This document shows positions 47,801 through 59,800 of a stretch of DNA of 64,000 bases, in pieces. Under the pieces are notes generated by a model. That model saw nothing but the letters and a program-made list of their open reading frames with translations. It had not been told where the DNA came from and ran no database searches. A program made the translations under genes and the position numbers. Origin of the DNA: Plecoglossus altivelis (taxonomy: Eukaryota; Chordata; Actinopteri; Osmeriformes; Plecoglossidae). Positions within the stretch are counted from its first letter, which is position 1. Each line of letters starts with the position of its first letter. Where the stretch lies: contig BROE01000019.1 of the NCBI GenBank assembly GCA_036571765.1, positions 10,628,199 through 10,692,198 of the forward strand, read 5' to 3'.

Positions 47801-50800
47801 TTTAACCTTGGTTAATAATATATGTCAATATTTTTCCATCTTCAGAGGTACAGGGTGAAGAGTAGGGAGCTCAGCATTGAAGATAAATCTCCCTCGAATA
47901 GAAAAATCTGATCCTTCCTTTCTTTCTCTTTCTTTCTTTCTTTCTTCCATCCTTTCTTTCTCTTCCTTCCTTCCTTCCTTCTACACACACACACCCCGTT
48001 TAATCGCAAGTTTGTAATTCTACGGTTGTTGTCCGACTTCATCTTTGTGTACTCAGGGACACCGTACAAATCAGCAGCTAGCTAACTCGAGTGCGGCCGC
48101 ATTTGAAAAAACAACAAAACATGGACAACAAACAGGAGCAGGTGACAGGAGTACCTCTGGGGCTGTTGAGGGAGGCGTCAGTGGCCTTGCCTCGGTCCCC
48201 ACAGTGGCCCTGGTCGAAGGGGGTACACTGGTCGCCTGTCCCCGCCACCACCTCCACGTTCCTAGCTAGGTCCTTGGGCTCCGTCAGCGAGCGGAGACGA
48301 TACACCCTCCGACTGCTGGTGTCTGACAGGTACAAAACCTCTTTGACTGGGTCCATGGCCAGGTAGTACTTATGTGCAGGGCTGGTACTGAAGGGGACAA
48401 ACAATGAACAAACAATAGGAGCATATATTAATAATAAAGTAGTAAAACTGTTCAAGTCTTCAGTACAACTAAACACATTTGAATAGTGATGCAAAAATGC
48501 TTTACGAAATAACAGATTGTCAGCGTTGTGCTTTGATATAATTGGTATAAACATTTATATATGAAGCACTATTCAAGTAAAACACCTTGGGTGTCTAAGA
48601 CATTCGCACAGTACTGTATATATGTATTTATATACATATTTTATTTCTTTAAAACAAACTGTAATCGCTGCTTGCATGTCACAAGAAAAGGACTATCCTG
48701 CAGTCAGCGAAGGATGGCTGGATCATCACCGTGATGTGCTGAACTCCGATAGCGTTCAATCTCAAAAGAGCCAGTTAGCGTGTACAGCGTCTAAACGAAC
48801 ACTGACTGTCTTCGGTGTTAAACGGCTGCTCAAGTGGAACCAAGGCATCACTACATAAATTATCCTCTAACTGACAGGAAGCTAGCATCTGCCAACCAGA
48901 CTCACTTCCTTTTGGAGTCTCTTCATGAAAACATATGATTAAATCTGGGCAGCATGCGGTCTTGACAGATCGCAGTCGAGATTGCAAAGCGACTGTAGTG
49001 GTTGAAAATCATGACAGAATGATAGAGATGATTTAAGTACCTGTGTAACACTAGCTGTGGCAGTATACAGTATTGGACTGCAAGGGCTTGGTTGTTGATT
49101 GGCGGCTTTTCTATGTAACCACGAACGCTCTCCCTAAACACCTCGCTAAGATTATGTATGATGATCCGTTAAGGGGAATCATCTTTCGACTGACTATACG
49201 CCTCAGCAGTGATTTGTGTCAGTGTTGCATTCACACCATGGAGAAGGGCCAGCCAAGTTTGCTGCTTTTCAGTTTGATTGAGAAGGAATCAATTGCAGAC
49301 ATGACAGCTGCATGAAGGAGAGAGAGGGGGAAGGGGAGGAGGGGGGAATCGTATCTCTGGATTGACATGAAAGCTGTTTAGGAGAGTTTGTGAGGCTTAC
49401 ACAATCACAACAGAGGCTCTTTAGCAGCAGGAGGTTATTTCATCTAAACACACATGAAAGGGGAGCTTCTCTATGAAAAGAGGAACACCCTTTAAAGACC
49501 CTCTCTTCTGCTCCCTGGTCCAAAGATAGCCCCTTGCTCTAATCCCAGCTACCTTTAAATCCGGGTCAATACACTTCCATATTGACTCATTCCTCTTGCT
49601 TCAAAACCCTTATCCTGTGGCCAAATGAGAATCTCTGTTTCAGCTTGGCACAGCTTGGCACAGCTTGGCACAGCTTGGCACAGCTAGACACAGCTTGGCA
49701 GAGCTTGGCAGAGCTTTGCACAGTTTGGCAGAGCTTGGCAGAGCTTGGCACAGCTAGGGACAGCTTGGCACAGCTTGGCACAGCTTGGCAGAGCTAGGCA
49801 CAGCTAGACACAGCTTGGCAGGGCTAGGCACAGCTTGGCAGAGCTAAGTACAGCTTGGCACAGCTAGGCACAGCTTGGCACAGCTAGACACAGCTTGGCA
49901 GAGCTAGGCACAGCTTGACAGAGCTAAGCACAGCTTGGCACAGCTTGGCAGAGCTAGGGACAGCTTGGCACAGTTATGGCTTTCTAAACAGTGTCCTTCA
50001 GTCTTTATCTCAGCGTTTCATGATTTCTACCACCACCCACCTGTGTCTGACATCTCGATTCCTAGCAGAAAGGAGAAAAGAAAGATAACAATAGTTATTT
50101 TTACAAAAAAGGGAATGTTCGTCTTTGTTTCACAAAAAGCTTTCAGCATATTTTACCGAGCAATCAATCTTTAACCTCCCCTAAAATACCCCTGAATAAT
50201 CCTTACAGCTAAGAATCATAGGATTGTTAGAGTGTAATGTGGAATAGCAGTTAAACCAGCATTTGGCCAGCGTGTGATAGAAGCCACGCCCCCTCACCTC
50301 AGCTCCAGGATGCTGATGGCAAAGCCATTAGGAAGAACCCTCCGGATGAAGTTGAAGTCTCCCACGTAGACGCTACCGTCAGAGCCGCAGGCGAGGGCGA
50401 TGGGGGCGTACAGTTTGCTGCCCTGGGCGGGGCCGTTGCAGCTGGGGCAAGGGATGGCTCTCGCTAACCCTGAACCCATCAGCGTGTGGATGACCGGAGG
50501 CTGCTCGGAGATAAACACATTCTCCCCTGTCCCTTTGTGCAAGATTCCTGTAAACAGTCAAAGCAGCAGGATTTATCATTGTGAAACACCAAGCCAGTGG
50601 GTCGACTTTGTCATCGCGAGGGACAAATCTGAACTAATGTTGACACAGCTGTATCTGATGAAACACATTGCCTCTCCGGCCCAGCGTGTGGAAACGGTGT
50701 TCCTAACTCCTCTGCAGTATTCCAAATGGACGGTGGGGGTGTGAGAGAGTGTGTGTTGGTGTCTGCGTGCTGTCACAGCAGGGGAAGGAGAAGAGGCGGA

Positions 50801-53800
50801 TCTTACCACTGGGAAGGTTAAGGATGTGGTGTTTGTCCAGGGACCAGCCGCCCAAACTGGAGGCGATCATCTCGAATCCCTGCAACTGAGCCACCCTCCG
50901 CTCCCAAACCACCACGTCCGGACACGACTCGTACTCGTAGCCCACCGACACTGGAACGAAAAGCAGGCATTACTGGGACGAACAAACATCTTCATGCTTT
51001 TATGGTGACAGAGGCTGCAATGCAAGACATTCGAAATGAGCCCTAATGGGGGGGAGAGTGGGGGGAGTGTTTGCCCACGGTACATCTGCTTCCTGCCGTG
51101 GTGTAACATTACAGTAAATCTGCGGTTGTCGTGTTCGGCACACAGGTTCAAATGGTGGCTCTGTGAGGCTGGAGGAGGAAGCGGGGAGGTAGCAGGGTGG
51201 AAGGGGGGAGGTAGCAGGGTGGAAGGGGGGAGGAAGCGAGGGTGGAAGGGGGGAGGAAGCGAGGGTGGAAGGGGGGAGGAAGCGAGGGTGGAAGCAGGGA
51301 GGAAGGGGGGAGGAAGAGGGGTGGAAGCTGGGTAGAAGCAAGGTGGAAGGGGGAGGAAGCTGGAAGGAAACAGGGGGGAAGCAGGGAGGAAGCTGGAAGG
51401 AAACAGGGGGGAAGCAGAGTGGAAGCAGGGGGGAAGCCACCAGAAAAGCCTCTGTGGTCCTACAGCAACGACACCATCATGCTCCGCTGGATATACAGTC
51501 TGTGAGCGCACACTTTTCACACCCTGCCCTCTGTCTCTCTCCGTCTCTCTAGAATCACATCTTCCCGCGCATGCACGCACACACGCTGAAGTCACACAAA
51601 CTGAAGTCAATATGCATGCCGCACAAAACAAGCAGAACACAGTCGGTTACGCAGTTGGTACATGTTGCAACTTGTGTCACTATGATAGATCGGCCTGTTT
51701 CAGACAGAAACAGAGAGAGGGAGAGAGATGGAGATTATTGGAGAGAGAGATAGAGGGAGAGAAATAGAGAGATGGAGAGAAAGGAGAGGGAGAGAAAGAG
51801 AGTTGATGGCTATGTGGTTGAGCTCCACTCTCTTGGGTGGATGCAGATAAATGAATGAATTAGATATTTTCGTCATATCTTTATCTCTGGCACTCAAGCT
51901 GTGAGGGTTATGTTTACACACAACAACAAATAGTGTGTTTTGAATTCCAATTTAGACGTGATGTTGTTTCACATTGTGCCATGCGCTCAACATTATTTAT
52001 AGAGCAATGGCCCAAAGCAGACATCATTACCCCACTGAGTATCAAAACCATCATGGATTAGAAAGGGCAGATTAGACAGGGTTCTCACTGAGACAGGATT
52101 CCAACACCAGCAATCATGAAGCACTCTATCTGATAGCAGCAGGGGGCATGGTGATCAATCTATCCTTCCCTCCCTCCCCCTTGCCCTCCCTCCCTCCTCT
52201 CCCTAACCCTCTCTCTCCTCCCTCCTTCTCCCTCTCCCCTGCCTCTTCCCTCCCTCTCTTCACTTCTTCCTCTCCTCTTCTCCCTTCTCCTCCCCCACCC
52301 TCTCTCTCACCCACCTCTCCCTCCCTCCTCCTCTCCCTCTCTCTCCTCCTTCTCCCTCTCTCTCCTCCTTCTCCCTCGCTTTAATAACACCCTCCTTCAA
52401 GCAAAACACTGCCATCCTTAGCAGTTAACCCCACTAGCTGGATGAAGAACGAACACAGCTCTCATCTGTCTCTTATCAAGATGATCATCTAACCTCTCCA
52501 ATCAAACGGTGGGATTCCACACTACAAGAAGAGGAACAGACTGTTTTGACCCGCCTTCAAAGTCCCATGACATTAACTGAATGTTTTGATAGTATTATTG
52601 TTTAAAACAGAAGTGCTTAGTTTACAGAAATTAAGACAAAAAGTCTACCATTATAAAAATGTTAAAGTGAGAAATCCCAGTAGAACGTCCGAGTACACTA
52701 ACTCACCGCAGTAAACAAACTACCTCTTCAGAAAACTGCAAACCAAGCAGCCAGTCTGTCCAGAATCTGTCCACAAGCAGAACAACCTGAACTACAAATC
52801 AAGATTAGGCCTTAATGAGGTAACTTCAGGTTCAACTTAAGGAGTTTCTGTATTGGGTCCAGCCCGAAGTCACCTCATTAACGCCAAATCTTGATCTGTA
52901 GTACAGACCTCAGAGATAACCACCCTTACCCTGAGCCAAGGCCAAGCCCAGAACCTTCTGTCCATACACATCCGTCTTGTTCCAGGCCAGCACGTAGACC
53001 AGGTTAGGGGAGGCCAGGAACCACTTCTGGAAGAGCCGGCCCTCGATGGAAGTGGACACGTGGACCTTGGCCAGCCCTGGAGGGACTACGGTGTGTGTGA
53101 GGATGACCTTCAGAAGAGATTTGTACCCTGGAGAGCGGGTGCTGAGGTAGCTTAGCTTCACAAAGCTCCCAGGAATGGACACCTCCTCCTGGATCGCCTG
53201 AGAAGGACAAGCGTCATGGTTATTCAGGAATTAGCGACGCTACAGTTACTGTTTGTTGACATGGGAGAGAAGCGGACGTGCTTTCGAAAGGAAAGCTTCT
53301 TTTTTTTGCCGCTGACAAGTTCAAACATCTCCCTTGTATACGTGGCTGATCAGGAATATCGAATCACAATGACACTTTTTCTTTTTCGAAAATACATTTT
53401 TTCAACCTTTCGAAACTTTTAACGAACCATTTCTTCTCAACCATTATTGAAACCTTTGAGTGGTAGGGAGGGAGTTTGAAATTATACTTTTTTTTTCTCC
53501 TTTCATAAACTTTCTCATTTATTTTTTCTTTTGTTAACCTTTAGACATGTAGTGAAAGCAGAGGAATGAAGAAGGTCCAAGAGAACAGCGTTCTTGTCCT
53601 TGAAGGTTAGAGGAACAGTTCTACAGCAGATAGAAACCCACTGAGATTACTTGTACAAAGACCGTCACATAAACAAGACGAGTTTATGAAGTGCTAATTC
53701 CCAGTCTTTATCTTCGTCTTTGTCTTTATCCAGGAAATTTGAAGACATATGTAAAGTTCTGATGAAATGGTTTCAAACTATTACCTAAACCTATGCTGAT

Positions 53801-56800
53801 CGCAGCGCTAATGATATACATTCATATTCTACAGCACTATTATTACCCCACCTCGTCAAAGTAACCCACGGTAGATGCTAACCCTGCAACGTGCAAAACA
53901 GTGAACATCGTAGCACTGTATCGTTAGCAACGTTCTGGAGGACATTTTAATTACGTCTGACAGTCTCACCCTGATATCCACCCTTCATTGCTCACAGCTT
54001 CAATCACGGTGAACCGGGTCCTCATTAAAATCAGCTTCAGTTTCATTATCTCTCACAACAAACTAGAACGTCTGCGTGCGTCTGCGTTCATGGCAGCGTA
54101 GAGAGAAAAGACCTCCGGGGGAATGAAGAGTCGAACGAGCAGATGGCGAAGCCGTGCATATATGCACCTCTCCGGAAACTGATTAGCGCGAGATTGGAAG
54201 ACAGTTTCACAGGTACAATGTAAGCCAGGTGAAAATGAGACAGGGAAACAAAACACATGCAGCGTGGGAACATTGCGGTGGATAGAAATTCCTTAAAGAG
54301 CGATTCCATCTGAAACGCGCTCTTAATGTTCCGACGCAAGCGATGAAATCGTATGAGCTGTGAGGTGTTGAAGGAGAGATTTGTGATGTAGTTTCGGGTT
54401 GTGAGGTGTTAAGGGGGATATCAGGGATACCGTCTCAGGTGCAGAGAGACCATATCTCAAGTCGACAGACAGCATGTCTCAAGTTGAGAGACAGCATGTC
54501 TCAAGTCGAGAGACAGCATGTTTCAGGTAGGGAGACAGCATGTCTCAGGTAGGGAGACAGCATGTCTCAGGTACATGAGACAGCATGTCTCAGGTACATA
54601 GACAGCATATTTCAAGTCGAGAGACAGCATGTTTCAGTTACAGAGACAGCGTGTTTCAGGTAGAGACACACTATGTTTCAGGTTTAGAGTCCTGGTGGTC
54701 TACTGTACCTGCAGTTCTGGGACGGCAGGGCCCCTTTCCTCACAGGCGCTGGAGAAGCGAGTCAGGGGGGAAGGCAGGACCAGGGGGTAGGGGCTGACCA
54801 TGTTCCTCAAGTCACACGCAGGCGGTCGTGTCACAGTCCGGCTCATCGTCACCCTCTCCACCACCACAAACTGGTTCCACGGTAACCAGATGGTGCGTGT
54901 CTGTGTGAGGAAGGGAGCTCGCTGGAAGATCAGGGACACTGAGATTCCACCGGCTGCCACCAGGTCGAAACTACAGGGGAGAAACACCAGCCAGGTGAGG
55001 TCTTGATTGACAGGTCAGGTTAACCGGTTAAATCAGGTCACGCAGCCCCCCCACGCTGAGCGAGGCGGGAGACCGCTGGCCTACCTGCCGTCCTGGCGAC
55101 TGATGGAGTAGCCGAACTCGGGGTAGTTCTGGAAGCTGATGTTGACCCCCACCAGGGGGGTGGTGTCCTGTGCCGTCACCTGGCCCCTGATGACGACAGC
55201 TCGGCTGGAACACACACAGGAAGTGTCGGGTACACAGCGTCGCTCAATGGACGTTTTATATATCATATCACAACAGCAAGGAACCTGGAGGGCGGGGCCT
55301 GGGTGTACCTGGGGGGCGGGGCGTTTTCCTACCTGTTGGGCGGGGTCTGGTCTGGTCCTGTCTGGAGGGTGGAGCCTGGGTCTAGCTGGGGGGCGGGGCG
55401 TTTTCCTACCTGGGGGCGGGGTCTGGTCCTGTCTGGGGGGCGGGGCCTGGGTCTAGCTGGGGGGCGGGGCCTTTTCCTACATAGGGGGCGGGGCTTGGTC
55501 CTACCTGCTGTCGAAGGGGACGTCTCCAGGGAAGACATGCGTGCTGTCCTTCCCCACCAGGAAGTGGATGCGGTCGTAGAAGGGGCGTGATAGGAGGGAG
55601 GGGAAGGGAGCCAGGCTAGCCTGCACCAGATCCAGGGGGTCCGGCGAACCCTGGCAGAGAGAGCCAGCCTGGCAGCTGGGTTGGAGGCAGCAGTCTGGAT
55701 CCACACAGTCCGTCAGACCGTCTGTAGCGAGACACAACGTTCAGGTGAGAACACAGGAATCCTAGCAAGGTGAGGCTCTTCTCTCTCCAGCCTGTCGATT
55801 ACTCTTATGATAGAACAACCACTTTGACCTGAGAGACCAGCCAAACAGCACTTTAAACACTGCGAGATATCATCGTCTTCTAGAGTAGCTGATGAGATGG
55901 TATTAGATGCGTCCAAATCTGAGATGGAATTCTTTAAGTTGGTTCAACCTGTAAATCGAATTTCCCCAAATGATCCAGCACGTAATAAAAATCGATGAAG
56001 CTCTCAGAAACGGAGAAGAAAACCCACACTTTAATATGGAGTTTTTAACCTAGTTACACACCACTGATGGACACCATCCATCCTAGATGATTTTCACCAG
56101 GACAAAGAAACTGATGAGTGATAATATTCAAGTCTCTGTGCAGACAAACAACCCTGAACTCAGGATATATTGCGCTCTGATACACCACAGCGGACTGCTT
56201 GGTCCTTAATTGTGCTCGGCATTCTCTAATAATGCTGTTTAGTGTCAACCACTCAGGAGTCTTCGCAAGAGAAAAGCATTAAGTCCATTAGGTCCACAGA
56301 CAGCCCCTTAGACTGTGTTGTGACAGAGGTTAAGTTGATGCAGGCATTTATTATTTTCCTGGCACTAAACACAATGCACCAGTAAAAGCGCTAGGTTATT
56401 AATATTAAACAACATTAATGGCATCACGCTTATCAAAAGTGACTTTGTTCCTATAAATAATTTATATCCACAAACTAAATACCTTGCACTTAGGTATGGT
56501 TACATCTACTCCTAAAATATTTCTATTATGACATTAGAAAGATTACGAAGTGAGTACTGTATATCAACAGCGTGTAATAATGTCTAATGACACAATATGT
56601 GGAAACTGACAAGCTTTAATTCAGCAAATGACTGGCTCACATAATGGAATATAGCGGCTGGGCTAGCTGCCATGTTCTGGTGACATGCTGCCAAAGTAAC
56701 ACAGGCAGTGAGCCTCACACAAAGCTGCTTGGCTGAGCAGGCCTCCTTTAGACTAAAACCATCATCTACAATCTCTGGCTCCAGAATTGTATTTTGTTTG

Positions 56801-59800
56801 TAGCTTAGTTTGAAGTCAAACGTACATATGAAAAGCACCGTTCGATGTGGCGTTATAGTGTGTTTGTTGAGTCATTGTCTCATGAGTGTTCTTTGCACCT
56901 GCAAGTGTTATCAGAACGAGACCACGCCCACTTTCCTGGTAAGCGTGGGGGGCAACCTGGGTCGTCGGCATGGTTACCCCCTGCTGGTTTACAGACGGCT
57001 GGAGAAGCCATTATCTTTTCTTTTAATCACCGCTCTTTTCCAGGTGATCATTCGCCGTTTACGTTTTTCCTTCACATGCCAATGATGAGGCTTCATTTAG
57101 AATATAAATGGCGTTTATAATGAAGTTCAGGGCCAAGATGAAAATAGGAATAAGTTCTGGGGGGGTTTTGACGCGTCGGTATATTGGCTAGAACGTAATT
57201 GGCATGAGGTGATTATTTCCTCCGGTCCTTTTGTCGAAGTGTCTGGGCAATTTGAACCTTGCGCTATTTCCCATCACATCAAAGGAGGCCAAATGAATGT
57301 ACATCACTCAAGATTCACATCACTCATGTGAAATTACCCACAGTCCAGGGCCGGTAACTTTGAAGTGAGAGTTGTAACAGAGTAAACTTGATTAGGGTGT
57401 GGAATGACTGAGTGAGAGTTCATTTCCATAATGGGGTCATATGGCTGAAGTGAATGTGATATATTTTTATTGGATGAAGGGCTGAGGAAATGATATACTG
57501 CATGATTTATGATCTACGAAAACACACAGGACTGAAAACCAATTTGCCTATACGGTACGCGCAAACACACACACTCCTACTGTAAAGACACACACACACT
57601 CCGACTGTAAAGACACACACATACTCCTACTGTAAAGGTACACACACGCTCCCACTATAAAGACACACACACACACACACTCCTACTGTAAAGGTACACA
57701 CACTCCTACTGTAAAGACACACACACACTCCTAGTGTAAAGATACACACACTCCTAATGTAAAGACACACACACACACACTCCTACTATAAAGACACACA
57801 CACACGCTCCCACTGTAAAGACACACACACACGCTCCCACTGTAAAGCCACACACACACGCTCCCACTGTAAAGATACACACACACTCCCACTGTAAAGA
57901 TACACACACACTCCTACTGTAAAGACACACACACACGCTCCCACTGTAAAGACACACACACACTCCCACTGTAAAGATACACACATACTCCTACTGTAAA
58001 GACACACACACTCCTACTGTAAAGACACACACACACTCCCACTGTAAAGATACACACACACTCCTACTGTAAAGACACACACACACTCCCACTGTAAAGA
58101 TACACACACACTCCTGCTGTAAAGATACACACACACTCCCACTGTAAAGATACACACACACTCCCACTGTAAAGACACACACACTCCCACTGTAAAGATA
58201 CACACACACTCCCACTGTAAAGGTACACACACTCCTACTGTAAAGACACACACACACACTCCTACTGTAAAGACACACACACACACACACTCCTCTTGTA
58301 AAGACACACACACACACACACTCCTACTATAAAGGCACACACACACACACTCCCACTGTAAAGACACACACACACACACACACTTCTACTATAAAGGCAC
58401 ACAAAATATATCTAAAAACAAAACAAAAACTCCATAAAAGAAAGCCTGGCTTGTCTCCCTCTGGTCTTCGTCTGATGAAGAAGATGATTAAGGATGTTGA
58501 GGGGTAAAGCTAGGATCCTGTCTTCAGCAGGGGCAGGGTTTACACCCTGGAGGGGGGAGGGGAAAATGAATTAACTCATCTCTGTTTCCAGCCTGAAGCT
58601 GATTCCGTGTGCACGCATTTGTGCTTTTATCTCACCTAGGTCTGCTCCTTTGTACAATAGAACTGGATCTAAACAGAAGGCATGAGAGCTATCCCTGCTT
58701 ATGTTTCCTATTCTACTGTCGTCATCCGTTTAAATGGATGCAGGTGATCGAAAATCTGTAGAAGAACGGGCCAATGAACATCTGGCGCATTTTGAAAACT
58801 CGATTCGACTCTTCCGTCACTTTTTGACTTTGCGAACAAAAACATGCGAGTCAGCTCACAACTGGGTTAGCGTCCAACAGCTGACATTCACTGCAGGCCT
58901 TTCAAACATCTTTCACAAGCTCCTTCAAAGACATGGGCAGTGAACCTGATCTCCAGATCTCCAGAGCAGCTTCCCTCTCCTGTCCTCCAGGGGAGAAACA
59001 CCAGCCTCAAGCCTCTGAGGAACCAGGCTGCAAAGAATCAGCAAATTACTGAGGGAAAGTAGAGGTCCCTTTGCTCTTTAAGTCTCGTCCAATAACCAGA
59101 TTTAACGGGAAAGAAAATGAAAAGGAAGAGAAAAGGGCAGAGGCTTTTCAGAGTTTGTACTCCGAGGGAAGATGGGAGAGCGACATCGGCCTTGACCTTC
59201 ACCAGAGCCCAGAGGTCACCAACATTAATCATTATCCAGTCACAGACGGGCGTGGCTGACAGGCGTATCCACGACACTCCCTTTTCCTCACCCTCCTTCA
59301 CCCAATCACCCCTCCCCCGCTCCCTCCCATCCTCGCTCCTCCCCCTAACCCCTCCGAAGGGACGTACCTCCATCATTGTCGGCGTTGTCGTCGCACTCCG
59401 TCTCCATGACAACGCTGCACCCCACGCCGCTCCAGCCCGCCTGGCACACGCAGTGCCATCCGCTCTGCTCCAGGGTGCAGCGTCCGTGTCCACTGCAGAG
59501 CCCAGGGCAGTCATCTGGAGGGGCGGGGAGTAGGCGGGGGGAGGAGGCGGGGGGGGGGAGGAGAACAGGAGGAGGGGCGGGGAGGGGGGAGAGGAGAACA
59601 GGAGGAGGAAGGGAGGAGAACAGGAGGAGGGGCGGGGAGGAGAGGAGAAGAGGAGGAGGGGTGGGGAGGGGGGGGAGAGGAGAACAGGAGGAGGGCGGGG
59701 AGGAGAGGAGAAGAGAAGGAGGGGTGGGGCGGAGGCGTGGGGGAGGGGGGAGAGGAGAAGAGGAGGAGGGGCGGGGTCAAAGTCAAACGAGATGTCGAGC

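Larger units (their letters stand above)
39953..48154 (-). other. tenm1: tenm1 intron, 8.2 kb
   Basis: The largest intron inside the window. No coding exon is supported. It has an AGT trinucleotide array, a CA repeat, a CTAGG-type array, a LINE-like tail at 44946-45016 and a CTTT repeat. The stretches 42.0-43.5 and 45.0-47.9 kb look unique. Confidence 0.8.

Noticed and set aside
55139..55590. Gly/Trp-rich reading frames on the plus strand
   Set aside because: Shadows of tenm1 exons and of the GC-rich minisatellite in the short intron.
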